From contig NC_061774.1 in NCBI RefSeq assembly GCF_022458985.1, forward strand, positions 15,834,197-15,898,196: 64,000 nt of DNA, written 5' to 3'. This document shows, in pieces, positions 42,001 through 55,205 of this stretch (its first letter is position 1; each line of letters starts with the position of its first letter). A program made the position numbers and the translations under genes. Source of the DNA: Mugil cephalus. Taxonomy: Eukaryota; Chordata; Actinopteri; Mugiliformes; Mugilidae. The notes beneath the pieces were generated by a model. That model saw only the letters and a list, made by a program, of their open reading frames with translations, was not told the DNA's origin and did no database searches.

Positions 42001-42954
42001 TGGCTTCCTTTCGCTTTGCATCCAAATAGCCCGCATGCATTAGTGATGCTGTTTTCTGACGAACAGGCTGCCAGTCAGCACACTACACCACATAAATAAA
42101 AAAAAAAAAGCAAGAAAAAAATGTCCCCAGCAAAACTAAATCTGGTGGTATGACGCAGCAGAAAAATAACTATTTTTCGAGTATGATGTTGCACGTAGAT
42201 AGATAATATTTGGTGGTGAACGGAATATATCATCAATATATTACTGTGACTAGATCCACAGATTCAAATGAAGTTTAGGTTGAAGTCCAATACTGAACAT
42301 CTGTCCTCGCGTTCTGTCTCTATTCCTCCAGGATCAGTTTGGGCTATTTCTACTGCTCCGTTCTCTCTATCGCTTTCCCACGCTGTCAGCCAATCAGTCC
42401 CAAGTAGTGTCATTTAAATTCATCCCTTGTCACGCTGCCTTTCAGACTGTCTGTCACGCACTACTTCTTGATTGTCCACGCCAACCAAAGTCTCACGTCA
42501 GCTTATCTGCTATCAGTGTCTAGACTCCAAGCGATCTTGTCTCCATCTATAACCTTAAACCACTCGCTTCTTGTTGGAATAGAAGCACCAAAATTTTCAC
42601 CTATGAATGGTCTCTCCTTATGCTGAGTTCAGGGAAAACCAAAATTAAGTTTCAACGGAAGTCGACGACATGACGCTCCAGAATTGAGCTTGCTTTGGCG
42701 TTTTACAACGCTCCAGTGACACTGTGACCCGTCAGCCAACTGAATGTGTTTTGTTTCATCAGATTTTAATGGAGGGTGTCACCAACGATGTCATGCTTGA
42801 CCTTTTTGTAACTTTTGCCGCTTGGAGACTGAACACAGCATTACTGGAATGAATGATAACGTTGGCCTGTAGGTGCCAAATACTTAAGTCATTTTAGCAT
42901 GTAAATACTTGATTCAGGGCCAGAAACCTGTCACGTACTAAAGACCACAGTCGG

Positions 42955-43965
42955 TGCGGTTACATGCACAGCTTAATCAAGCTATGCTCAAAATGCAACA
43001 AATAACTGACAGGAACATGTCCTCCTCCTCCACACTAGGTGGCGATATGTTTTTTTTCAGCGGGATAATAAGGCCCCCTTTGCAGTTGACCTATTATGTC
43101 TTGTAATATACAACTGGAGTTGTTTATGCTACAGACCGGCATTTCAAACAACAATCAGATGGATAATACAGCTTTTTTTTTTATCACATCTATGTAATGT
43201 GCACACTACATCTGGTGCAGACAAGATGGCGCTATCGCTCAGGTGGTTCTTCTACAGCTGTTGGTACTAACCGACGCCTCCAGATGACGTCATGTAGTCA
43301 TTAGGGATGGTGACGTCGTGTTTTATAATTGGTTGGACAACAGGAAGAAGCGGAAACGAAACCGAGGTTAGCGGTTTTAGCAGTTGCTATTGAAGCAGAG
43401 CAAGTGGTTTTGTCCTTTTATTCTTTGGACAAATTGATAAAAGTTGTATTATTATTTAATCTTTTTCAGGATAAAACTTCTTAAAACTTTTTCGCGCCGG
43501 CTCTACAAATGAATGGATTGAACTGGAATTGTTTTGTCATTTTACTGTTATTTTTCTTTGAATAATGAGCTGTCATCGCATTTTTTGTGTTTTCTGGAGA
43601 GTTAAATATAAAAACCTTTATCAAGCTATCTCTTCCAAACATATTGTAAAAAATAAATTAAACTTATGTTGTCTAGCCACGAACCGATCTTGCATCTTGC
43701 AGTTTTCTTGAATGTTTTTGTTCTGCCATATACCAGTGCAGCGGTTGTGGAGCATGCGCACACACATTGTCTGATTAAGGCGTATACATGGCAGGGAAAA
43801 TCAATTTCCAGTCGCACTATCTGGGTGTGTTAATCAGATAAGGAGAACTCCGATTTTAGTCGGAGTAACGTGTTTACATGCACTTAAATTGTCCAGTTAA
43901 AGTCAGATTAAGGCAATAATTCGTTTTTTTTCATGTGCATATAAACGTACCGAGTGAGTTTGACC
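42955..43965. repeat. Probable TIR-type interspersed repeat
   Basis: The left edge (CGGTTACATGCACAGCTTAAT) and the right edge (TTTCATGTGCATATAAACGTACCG, complement) are loosely inverted, and the sequence near 43870 repeats the theme GTTTACATGCACTTAA. These edges resemble those of common fish MITEs. The interior has no frame that I recognise, and exact ends are uncertain. Confidence 0.4.
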
Positions 43966-44534
43966 TTTGAAAATCTAATCATTCACTCTTGAATCCAGTT
44001 TTTCTGAATAAGAAACTCTGTTAAGGTGTTCCCTGTGATGACAAAACATCTCATCTCACCCGCCGACACTTTTGACTATTTCTTTCACTTCTGGTCTCTT
44101 TCTTGTGCTCCTGGCCGCTAAATTATTGGATTCCCACATTTTCACATCTTAGAAGTCAGTTAAATATTTCTGGAGATGTTTACACTGTGGACAAACAAAT
44201 CAACTGGACAGTGTTGAGAGCACATCAGAGCGGCCTGGCTGGTGATCTCAGTTTTGCCTGTTATTGTGTTTTCTAATTCCAGCAGTAGCAGTAGCAGCTT
44301 CTCTTGGGTGGCCTCTCATCTTATTAAGGAGCCCAAGGAATAATTACCTCTAAATTAATTGGGAGGGAAGAACAATGCACTTGAAGAGGGGACTTCTCTT
44401 GTGTCATCCATTATGTATAGGCCCTCTGACGGCTTTGAAGTGATCATCACACTGCTGTATTCTTCTTCCAGAGTCTTGTGAAGTCTCTATTATGGCCTCA
44501 GGCTGTATCTCTGCCTCCAACACATCAAGGTGAG

Positions 44535-44563
44535 CAGAGAGAGAGAGAGAGAGAGATAGAGAG
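44535..44563. repeat. GA microsatellite
   Basis: A (GA)n run is interrupted once by a T. Confidence 0.85.
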
Positions 44564-46325
44564 CTGTCCCCTGCAGCCATGGCTATTACAAGGTACGGAC
44601 AGAATTCAATTAAAAAAAAACACCACTAACAGAACACGCATAGAAATATTGTGATTCAATCAGAGTCTGTCACACCGAAACCACTCTTGTTGAATGCAAC
44701 CAATTAATGGAAGACTGAATTAATGGATTAATGGAGGGCTGAAAGAGCAAAATGCTAATTCCTGCCCATCACGTATTCTCAGAGCTGCATTTGGAGCTTT
44801 CGTTCTGTTGTAAACCTCCAAATGAGAATGCATTTGAGATTTAGCTGTTTGGCTTTTGTAGCACACATTTTGAGCACAGAATTTTTATTATTATTTATTT
44901 TTTTAAGTAAGTTTTTAAGTAATGACCACAGCAGCGGCAGTGGCAGCGGCAGCAATCCACGTTTGAGGGTTCAAGTCAGATTATGGGCAAGTGACTAGGT
45001 CAGCGTTGTTTATAAAAACCTGGGGCCAGAATGCTTACCATGCACATTTCTGATAAATTGGAAGCCTCTTATCGAAGAACAGCAACCAGAAAAATGGGGT
45101 AACTAAAAGAGGGAGAGACATTTAAGAGATTTGGTTTGTCGTGTTTAATTGTGTTCAAATTTAAGGGCAGTCCCATGGCTGCTAAGGTGAGTGCCAGTTG
45201 TTCTAAAGAGGTCATATAGTTTGTTTATTTACAGGTTTCTGGATTAGTTTTACATCTTCATTAGGTTTATGCTGAAATGTTTGAAAAGTGCTTTATTTTT
45301 TCACATTGCTATAACATCCCTTTCCCCCTCAATTTTCAGCATTGCAATCTAATATTTTCGCAAACACGAAAAAAAAAAAAGAAGCTGTTCTTTTGCCCTA
45401 GGAGCTCAGTCCCAGGCCCATCGTGTTGTGCCCAACTGGCCACTAAACAGTTTAGTCAGTTTAATGATGTCTTGGAACAAAAATAAAGAACAAAAGGCAC
45501 TAAGCAGGAGTTAAACAGGTGAAATCTCACAAATCTTACGCAAATCTGACAAATGTTGAAATCCAGTCGATAGAGAAACAGAACAAAACCAAGGCACATT
45601 GGTGATTCAGAGAAAACTGAAAGAAACAACAGGAAAGTAAGAAGATAACTGAAGAGATGACTTGACAAGGGCATAGACAGGGCTATTCACACACACACAG
45701 GGGCAGATGAGATAACAAGACACAGGTGAAACCAATGAGGGCGGAGTCAGGAAAACAGAAAGGAAGTAAAACCAATGAAAAGACCCAAGTTTCTTTAAAG
45801 CCTACACTGAAAAAGGTAAAAGAAAGACCAGAATTCAGCACTGTGACAGCAGGAGAAAACGTGGAACTCCCTTTAGGGTTGACTTGACGGATGCCGCATT
45901 GCGCCATTTTCTTCTATTGTACTTAGATAGAAACTTGAATCTGACAGAAGATGATATATATATTCTCTCAAACTAGTTTCTAATTACAAACAGCATTAAA
46001 CAAAGGCAAAGCATTGAATATTCAAAACATACACACTGCTATTTATTTCATGATTTCATACTTTATTCATCAGCCCTTTGTCCTAGTTACATATTACAAT
46101 ACTATAAACTTCTTGTCCTACTGTTGACAGACTTAGCCAGTAGACTGAGACAAAGGTTTTTGTTTTTGTTTTTTTGTTTTTTTAAAACAGGTTCTGCTTT
46201 ATTTAGCACTTTTCAAGGAAATATACTTTAAGATAGAGTGTTCCTTATATTGATGCACCATCACGGACGACATGTTTAGCTGTTGCTGAATGCATCAAAT
46301 TTAATTTCTCTTTCTCCAGCTTGAA

Positions 46326-47452
46326 GCAGCCCACCTTCTCATTTAATAGTTTTTTCTTTATTTGCACGTCTATTTACACTGTAGATTTTCTCTGAATGAA
46401 CACATATGGAATTATGTGGTAAACAATAAAAGTGTGAAGTAACTCAAATCATGTTACATTTTGGATTCTTCAACCCTTTGCTTTGATCACTGTTTCACAG
46501 ACTCTTGGCGTTTTCTCGATAAGCATCATGAGGTGAAGCCACTAATTAAAGGCAAACCAGTGCTATGGTAGCCATGTTGGTTCAGTGTGCCTTCAATTTT
46601 GAATAAATCCTCCTCCTCCACACACCACACATGTAGAGACTATCTGTTCACCTTTTCTTCACATGGCTGGTGGAACCAAAGGTCACAAATTTGGACCAAA
46701 GCACAGATTTCCACTGGACTAATGTCCATTGCTTGTGTTTCTTACCCAAACAAATCTCTTCTGCTTGTTGTTTTTTCCTTAGTAGTGGTTTCTCAGCAGC
46801 TATTCGACCACAAAGGCGCGATTCGCACGGTCTCCTCTGAACAGTCGATGTAGAGACGTGTCTGCCGCTAGAACTCTGTGTGGCATTTATCTATGCTCTA
46901 ATCTGAGATGACGTTAACTTGTGATTTCTGAGGATGGTGACTCAGATGAAATTATCCTCAGCAGCACAGATTGTCCTCATGTGAGCGAGTCTCGTTGCAG
47001 CGCCTGATGCTTTTTGGTGGAACACATTCAGACGTTTTGTAATTTTCTGGACTGACTGACCTCCCGTCCTTAAAGTAATGACGGAACGTAGTGTCTCTTT
47101 ACTTAGCCGATTGGTTCTTGCCATAATATGATTTTATAAGTTGCCAAATAGGGCTGTCAGATGTGTACCGACCTGCCTTCTGCACAGCACAACTGAAGGT
47201 CCCAACACCAGTAAGAACCCCAGCACACCTGTGAAGTGAAAACCATTTCAGGTGACTACATCATGAAGGGTTTGCAGCTCTGTCAAAAAAACAAATGGTG
47301 GCTACTTTAAGGAATCTAAAACATAAAACATACATAATTCCACATATGCCTTGCTTCATATATGTGATGTCTTCAGTATAATGTAGAAAGTAGTAAAAAT
47401 AAAGAAAAAACATTGAATGAGAAGGTGTGTCCAAACTTTTGCCTGGTAGCGT
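46326..47452 (-). pseudogene. Decayed Tc1/mariner-type transposon with transposase remnants
   Basis: The transposase reads on the minus strand. A 60-codon remnant at 47124-46942 begins MARTNRLSKETLRSVITLR and continues with GGQSVQKITKRLN, the N-terminal helix-turn-helix region. A second remnant (about 46840-46640) has the RFVWVRNT...NGH and SSGNLCFGPNL signature in a frame broken by stops. The catalytic C-terminal part (second and third acidic residues of the triad) is missing, apparently deleted. Long inverted ends flank it: CACCTTCTCATTTAATAG on the left and the complement of AATGAGAAGGTGTGTCCAAAC on the right (about 47415-47440). It is inactive. Confidence 0.8.
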
Positions 47453-48724
47453 ATATGGATATGAGCATTTATGTTATGCATTATAACATTTTAAATATTT
47501 TTTTGTACTTTGTGCAGTGTCGGAGCAGAAATCAAAGTCTGGTTTGGCACATGCAACACTGCTGCAACACTGAGCATCTACACACTGGAAGGCAGTGTGT
47601 GGCAGCTTGTTTCAGGCTTTTCACGCCACATTTTTCCCTGGATTAAGTCCTCCACAGAGGCCACAGCGCACAAGCCTCCCTTGACCTGTTTATTGACTCA
47701 GTGCATGCGACCTTGCATGATCCATTGACGCGTGTCTTGTGTCATTTGAAATTTCAAAAGGCCCTTTGAATCTTGTCAGTCATTTCAATATCTCCGTCCT
47801 CCCGCGGTTTTAGTATAGTTTCGGGACGAGCCCCGATAATTGGATTTTCTGACTCCAGACCGTCCGCGCCTGCCGGTGAGGTTTGGGGGAAATTAAAATC
47901 TTCCTTGTGCAGTGAATCAATAAAACAACAATCCCCCTCACCCTTAAAATGTGCATAGAAAAGCAATTAACCTGCTGCAGGAATTGATTTGGTCCACTTC
48001 AGCTTATCTCTTTTGGCATGGCCGAGCTTTCTGCGTGCACGCGCGGGAGGGGGGGAGATCAAAAGTTTTTCTTGTTTCAAAATCTGACAACATCTCAGGA
48101 TTAGCACCGATCTTATCTCCACCAGGCAATTACCTGCTATGGTAATCAGTGCAAGGCTGCAGTTTTTAATAGCCCGTGGTATCGCCTCCTCTGCAAGCTG
48201 GACAAATTACAGTGATTCATCACGGCACCGCACCGCGCAGCTGAATCAATTCACACATACTGTACACTCGCACGCCTTCAGTTGGCTGTTGCCACTCCGG
48301 GGGCTGCTAACTAGCCCTCCGGATCATGACGGAGGGGTGCACGGAGACCTTCATGCTCATTCTTCTGAAAATAAGAGCCAGGAATTAATAAATCAGCATG
48401 GAGCCATTCACAAATTTTCTGTCTCACACCAGTGGATCCGCAGACACAAACACAAGCTGCCAACAGTTGTAAACTGTCTCAGTGAGGCAGCAGCTTTTCA
48501 CAGGAATTGTTACAGACACTGTCTTAACATAATTTGGCAGGATTTGTTCTATTATAGGAGCTGCCAAAGATAAAGGTGGTTAAAAGATGACGAGTCTTTG
48601 TTGGATGCGGTCAATAAAAGACAATAACCTGCTTGGAGGGGGTTAGAGGTCAGAGCAGCGGCCCGAGAGAAACTGATGACACTTCTGCTCCAGCGAGCTG
48701 AAGTCAACACATCTGTCCATTTTC

Positions 48725-48743
48725 CCTCTCTCTCTCTCTCTCT
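48725..48743. repeat. CT microsatellite
   Basis: A short perfect (CT)n run lies in a pyrimidine-rich stretch. Confidence 0.8.
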
Positions 48744-51700
48744 TCCCCCTCTCCTCAATTTTTTATGCACATGCACCGGCTCATGGAAAAATCAATAAGC
48801 GTATCCACCTGTTTCTACGTGCGGGCGACACCTGCCCGCTCGCGCATAGTGTAACATCGCACACACAGACGTTTTGTGGAAAGCACAGGGCGCTCAGCAG
48901 GAAAGAGTGGAGACAGGCAGAGTCAAAACAGGAAAGGATCCGTGGGGCTCCGCAGGCTGTGGATACAGAGAGAGTGAGAGGGCGGTGCAGGGAAGACGCT
49001 TCCTCTCGCGTTGTCAGGGATCACGGCCGACGGAGGAAAAGGCAACGCATTATTCATTCAGATTAGAACGCAAATATTTCTGTATTTTTCTTCGTAATGC
49101 GTGTGCTGTCAGGATGGTCGCAAGATCTCCTGTGTGATAGCTGAAGAACATGAATAAATTCAGCTCTCAGAGCCAACCGTGACTCCCACATCTAACTACT
49201 ATAAAGCAAACTATGAATTTATATGGTTAAAGACCCAATTCATATGTCACAATTTCCTTAGAATAAGCTTAAACGAAAACAGTTCCTTTAATGTAAGATC
49301 ATAGTTTCTTAAAAATAGAGCTGTGATTTGGCACAAGTCATTCTGTATCCATCTGTCCGACTGTGCTCCACGTCATATTTGATTCAGTTAAAAGTTGGTA
49401 AAGGTTAAGTTTAAACTTTACCTTTAGGATTAACAGTGCAGTAACTAATACACCAAACAGCATTTAAAACATGGCATCAGAGAGTATGGACTGCAGTAGA
49501 AACAGACTTTCAGCTGTAACAAAAAAAAACAAAGCCATTATAGGAGCTTTTATAATCTTGTTTGACTGGCTTATTTTTTTTTCTGTTGTCATATTGCTAC
49601 CCAGATATTCTGTCTTTTTTTTATTAGGTTAGAAAAAAAAACAATAACGTTTTTAATAACTCCATTTAGACACAAAGTACAAATCTCACACAAAGTACAG
49701 AGCTGATTTTTTATTTTATTTTTTTAAAGCAGGACCAGCTACCAGCTCTGCCTGCTGAAAAAAAAAACTCCAGAGAGCCACTTTAAAAACACAAGGACGT
49801 AGCTCCTGATGGGATCTGAATGACGGGACTACGCTCTGGTTCACGGAGATGTGAGGTACTTGTGGTCGTAATAATAACTGAGGTGCAGGTGAAAAATGAC
49901 CTAAATACTCAGCGAGGACGGGATAAAATCTATGATCGGCAAATGGAACATTAAAATCACGCTTTCTCTTCTATTCGTCACAATAATAAGCCCTCCAAGT
50001 CGAAATGTGGGTAAAATGACAGCTAACGCTTTATTGACCGAATCTTAATAAAGGAAATAAATAAATTAGCTCAATTGCTGCCTTTCAATTTTACATAAAA
50101 TCAGAAGTCAATTAGGTTCAGCTGCCACATTAGCACAAATGACACCCCGTACAGCCTCTCAACACATTTCCTGCCACCTGCCACTGAGACAACAACATCT
50201 CCGATATGAAACGGTTTCCTCAAGGCTACTTGATTACATCTGCTCCCTGTCTTCCTGTGTGTGACAGACACCGGCTGAGCATTTTATTCTGTGCTGTGTT
50301 CTACACGACATGAGACCAGAGTTGAACAATATCCTCTGTGCTGCTCGGTAATCCAAACAGATTGGTGGATAAACACTACCCACGCTAAACCCATGAACTG
50401 CCATTTAGCTTGGAAAGTGTTTATCCCACATTTTCTTTTGCTGTGAGCCCCTTGAGTGAGGGATCAGCTGCAGATGCATTAGCAGCCCAATTTGATGCTT
50501 TATGTGACAGATGCTGCCCTTAAGAGGCACTTACACACCTACAGGTCGGATGTCTCTCAATCCACGGCGCAGACGGTTTGTCACACCCATGTTCAGATGT
50601 AAAACGAGTCTCTCGGTTGCTGTTAAGGTGACGTTGTTATGATTGTGTGCATCTACATGAGCAGAATGTTCCAGGCCAAAAAAAAAGAAGAAAAAAAAAA
50701 AGATTCAAGACCAGTTTAATCAGATTAATGGCGCAGCAACGCCAACCCACGCACAAATTCACAGATACCAAAATCTTAACATGGCTGTATCAGAACGGTT
50801 TAAAGAAACATATCCACTGCTTAACTCTATAAATGGTTGACGAGGCATAAGAAGACTTTGTTATCTTCGTTGAGATATTTGGCTTTTTGATCCTCATGCA
50901 TTAAAGAAAACCAAAGTGTCTACATTCTGTGGACACTAAGGAGGTTTCAAGATGATATTGGGTGCCTTCATAGCGGATGTAAGCAAAAACTTGGTATGTG
51001 AAGTGGTCGTGTGAGCACTGCTGCTAGGCAACTGCGTCTAGAAGCCACGTAGGCTAATAGTTTGACTAGCTAACGATCTGGTAACTTAATGCAGGGTACT
51101 CACTAACTGGGTATATGTACATTGTCCTCAGGACTTGACATTTTAAATGACATTTTAGGTCAACTGTCTTAAGACGCTTTATAGAATCTGGGCTGAACCC
51201 CCCCACAGTAAACACTAAAGTAAACTCCTTTTAACAGGAAGGAACCTTGAACCCACATCATATGGGAGGGGACCATCTGCTTGAGGGTGGCAGGGTGGAG
51301 ACAGAAAAACAGAGCAACCGGAAAAAGATGAACTTACATCTGACTAAATCATACATGTAGAATCTAATCATGATCCAAGCAAGAGTACAAGATATATCTG
51401 GAGCAGCAGAGTACTTGTTGACTCCCACAAAATGCATTCTGGGAGGTTCCTATTTGGACCGCTTCAGATGCGTATTTTGAACCAGAACAGTACTTGGGCA
51501 GCGACCGACTTGATTTTTCACAAGTCCACATGAACAAGAACAAAGACAGGAGCACATACTGATAAACACCAGTGGTATTTCTCAATATGAGTTCTTGCCC
51601 TGCCCCTCTTAACTTGTGTGGCCTTGGGAATGCTCTTCACGGGTGTCACCAAGTAGTCTAATTCAGGCCACGTTTACATGAATATGAATTTTGGGTGAAA

Positions 51701-54598
51701 CCACTCCACTCCGACCCTTTAGCCCCCGACGTCTCATGACAACAACAACAACATTACTGGTGGACTACAGCCTTGTGACTGTGCTGCATCAGATTTTGAC
51801 CTTTGGTGGGTGGCTAGGCTAGGCCCAATATATACTGTTCTCTTCTTCTTTTTTTTTCTCTAGCAGAAACAGAGCCATGCATAGGTCTGGGATATGCACT
51901 ACAGCCTTTCTCCAACTAGATGCAGGTTTGCTATGGATCGACGTGAAATACTCGACGCAACGCCAAGGAAAACCCGGACATTTTCGTATGTGGCCTCAGA
52001 ATGACCGTCTTGTGCACTCCAGAGTTTCTACTTTAAACTCCAAACTACCAAGTGTACTCCCCTGTCCTTTGTCAGATTTTCTGCTTCCTCGTGTTTACCT
52101 GCTTTAATCTTTTTTTCCTCTTCACTGAGCCTCTTTTGGATTTTTCTTGTTCTTCGTCTTTTTGTTTTTTCCCCTATCTTGTTTGCATGGCAGCACGTTT
52201 GGTTCACGTCTTGTTTCATTTAATTCAGTACCATATGCTCGTTGCAGCAAATCAGTTTTAACTGTCAAATGATAACTGCAACTGAACATCAAAGCATTAA
52301 ATTTAGTTGAATATAGGAGTAAATTTACTAAATTATTCATCACTCATAGATATAGTGCGTAATCTAGTCTGTAAATCCTGAAGGAGACCAGAAACGCTTA
52401 AATGTATGCATGGACATGCCCTTTATTATATAGGGATACACAGTGGAGTGTCTGTGGATAACTCCCTTCTTAGCTCCGTATCATAGCTTGAGGATTATAG
52501 TGTCTAGAGAGTCAATCTGTGTCCAGACCTCGCCTTGGATAATTCTTGTTTTAGTTACAAGCCGGAGGAGTTTATACGGCCTGTCGACCAGGAGACAAAC
52601 AGAAGGTGAATGTAGATGTAACCAGAGGCTGAAGCACCTATCCTCTGTTTACAGTGAGGGAGAGAGGGCCTTTAGACTGTTTAACCACGGACTTCCGCTT
52701 GGGAGCTCACATCCATACGAACGTGCATACCAGCCTGTTTCCTGCGATGATAACATTTACTTTGCTGCATTGGTAAAACGCCGTGTGATGTGAACACGCC
52801 GGAATAAATTTCCCAACCAGATGGACCTCAGCTATTTTTCCTTGCGAACATTTGCTTCCACTCGAGAGAAAATCAAAGTTAATGGAACAATTTGTAATCA
52901 CATCACATTCAGCCCTTGACAGGGGGGCTTTGTCGGACAGGCGCGGTGCTATCTTTTCCAAAGAACACCCGAACGTTCCCGGGCTTGTACGTGCCAGTGG
53001 GGATGTGTCAAGTGCTCAGATAGGAAGAGAGAATATGTCAGATCCTGTGCTGGATCAAAGCAACCATCACTCTCACTCTGTCAGGGAAGACCAAATGCAG
53101 ACTGTCACATCTGGCACATCGTTGACGGTTGCTGCAGCTTCTGCAAAATCTCAAACCCGGCCTGACATCTTTGTTATCTCTGTCATCACATTATTTCCTT
53201 TATACGCTCCTCTGCTGCGCTCCTATGACCTCTTGGCCTCTTTATTTTTTTTTTGTTCTGTCGTGTACTGCGAAATGAAGATCAGAGAACGTTTAGCTTG
53301 TGAGCCCCAAAGGGAGGGAGAAGGTGAGTAAAATAACAGGATGTCAGAGCCTCGTGTGAGTGTTTACATATCGAAGGATGTGACTGAAGCTGCTTTTGCC
53401 TTGCCAAATACAATAAGTTCAGAAGTTGTCTGAGATGGAACAGAAATGCCTTGGACGGAATTAAAGCTTCTGTCCGTAAACACAAGTGTTCTGTTTATTG
53501 AATTAAAAGAAATATGGCGCCCTAGAAGCACTGCGATTTATTTGTGTGCAGGAGTTAGTGGCGTATAATACTAAGGGGATCTGATTGCTCCATGATCTCA
53601 CTGTGGCTAGTTTCACTCTTGACAACTCTTTTCCCCTGACTCAATGTATTTTCAGGGCCAATCGCTTTGACAACAGCGTGTATTCCCTCACTCCTCTGCT
53701 TATTACTGTTTATACGTAACACAAAAAAACAAAGGGCTTATTTGTACACTAATACATGTCCAGAAATAGTCTTTAATGATGTTAGATAACATGAAGGTGG
53801 CACCCGGACTGACTGCATCTGTCTCCTGCCTTGGACAGGGAGAATATAAACCGTACAAAAGTGATTAAAAATACATTAGCAGACTTCTCTCCCGACTTCA
53901 TACTCTGCCAGTCCCAGGAGCTCCGGCGGCTCATGCATCCAACAAGCCAGTATTTGTTTTGTTTGACGCAGGTAGCTCCAGTTCTCACGGGAGGTTCGCC
54001 GCTAATGACTTAGCAAAGAAGGAGCGTAGGTGTGAGGGTGGGTTGGGATTAAAAGAGAAGGTAATAAGAAGCAAGAGCAGGAGCTAATCACCAAAAGCCA
54101 ATTAGTCTTTCAGATTTATGCAAAACTGTGCAGGTTCCTTGTCTGGAGAGGTTTTGTGCAATCTGTGTGATTTCAACGTGACTCAGGCAATGGCGGTGTT
54201 ATTTATTACGGCCTAATTATTGTTGCAGGAGAATTCTTGGGAGCAGATGATGGATTTCATGTGCAAAGTAATGCTTAAGACTTAGAACGAATTAATTAAA
54301 CTAAAAAAGAATAGCCGCTTTTACACTTATATTTTTCATGAAGCAATTTGTAAGATTATTAAATATAGGGGAAATTAAGAACGTTTAGAGGGAAATTGCT
54401 GTGCAGCCTTAAGGAAGCCAACAAAACTGACCTACTAATGCAACTAAGCCCTAGTTGTGTAATTTGCTTAACTATTTCTTGGCCAGTTGTCAGTGGCCTC
54501 CTAAATCCTAAATCCAGGAGATCACCAGGAGTTCAAGTGAATTTTAAAGGCGCAGGTGAATATATTTTAGCACTATGCTAAAAGACTGTGGCTTAGAT

Positions 54599-55205
54599 CA
54601 TAGGTCTTCAACAGGGGGTCTGCGACCCCTAGGGGGTCCGTGAAGGTACTGCAGGGGGGGTCACAAAATCTTTGGTTGATTAGACATTTTTCCCATATTT
54701 TTTTTAAAAAATATTCCGCCACACATTTAAATGTATTTAAATACACATTAACATGAATTTAACATATTTCAGTAAAGGGATAAATGGAGCACACTTTTTC
54801 ACATGGAACGCCACACTAGCCTGTCACTCTAAGCTTCCTGTACACAGCAGGCCCCGCCCCTGTCGCTGCTGAGGCCGCATATTACACCCTGATTCTGTCA
54901 GGTTCCCCGCAACTGGTCAAGAGTCTCTTCAGTTCCCAGACGAAATACTAGCAGAAGAGAATCTAACAGTGCAGCTCACTCCCATCAGCCAACTACTGAG
55001 GCCAAAATGACTGGTGTCCCTACTGCATTCAGCTTTAAAGTTAAATCCTGGAACTGTCAATACCCTCTATGTTTAGCTAGGTTATTTAGGTATGTTTATG
55101 TTTCTTGCAGTTGCACGGCCACCCTACTGTTCCACATGTTTGAAATAAAAAAAAAAGAAGAAGAATTTATGAACCTGTTTATTATGAAAAACATGAAGAT
55201 CCTTG
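54599..55205 (+). mobile_element. hAT-like nonautonomous element, full-length copy
   Basis: The 607-bp copy begins CATAGGTCTTCAACAGGGGG and ends CATGAAGATCCTTG. It is flanked by the identical 8-mer GCTTAGAT (54591-54598 and 55206-55213), an intact hAT-size target-site duplication. It shares a CTGTACACAGCAGGCCCCGCC-like block with the 17206-17833 copy. No transposase frame is present, so mobilisation would have depended on a hAT enzyme supplied elsewhere. Confidence 0.78.

Noticed and set aside
52852..53331. 159-codon plus-strand frame
   Set aside because: No family resemblance, and the reading is mixed and low in structure. Likely an open stretch by chance.
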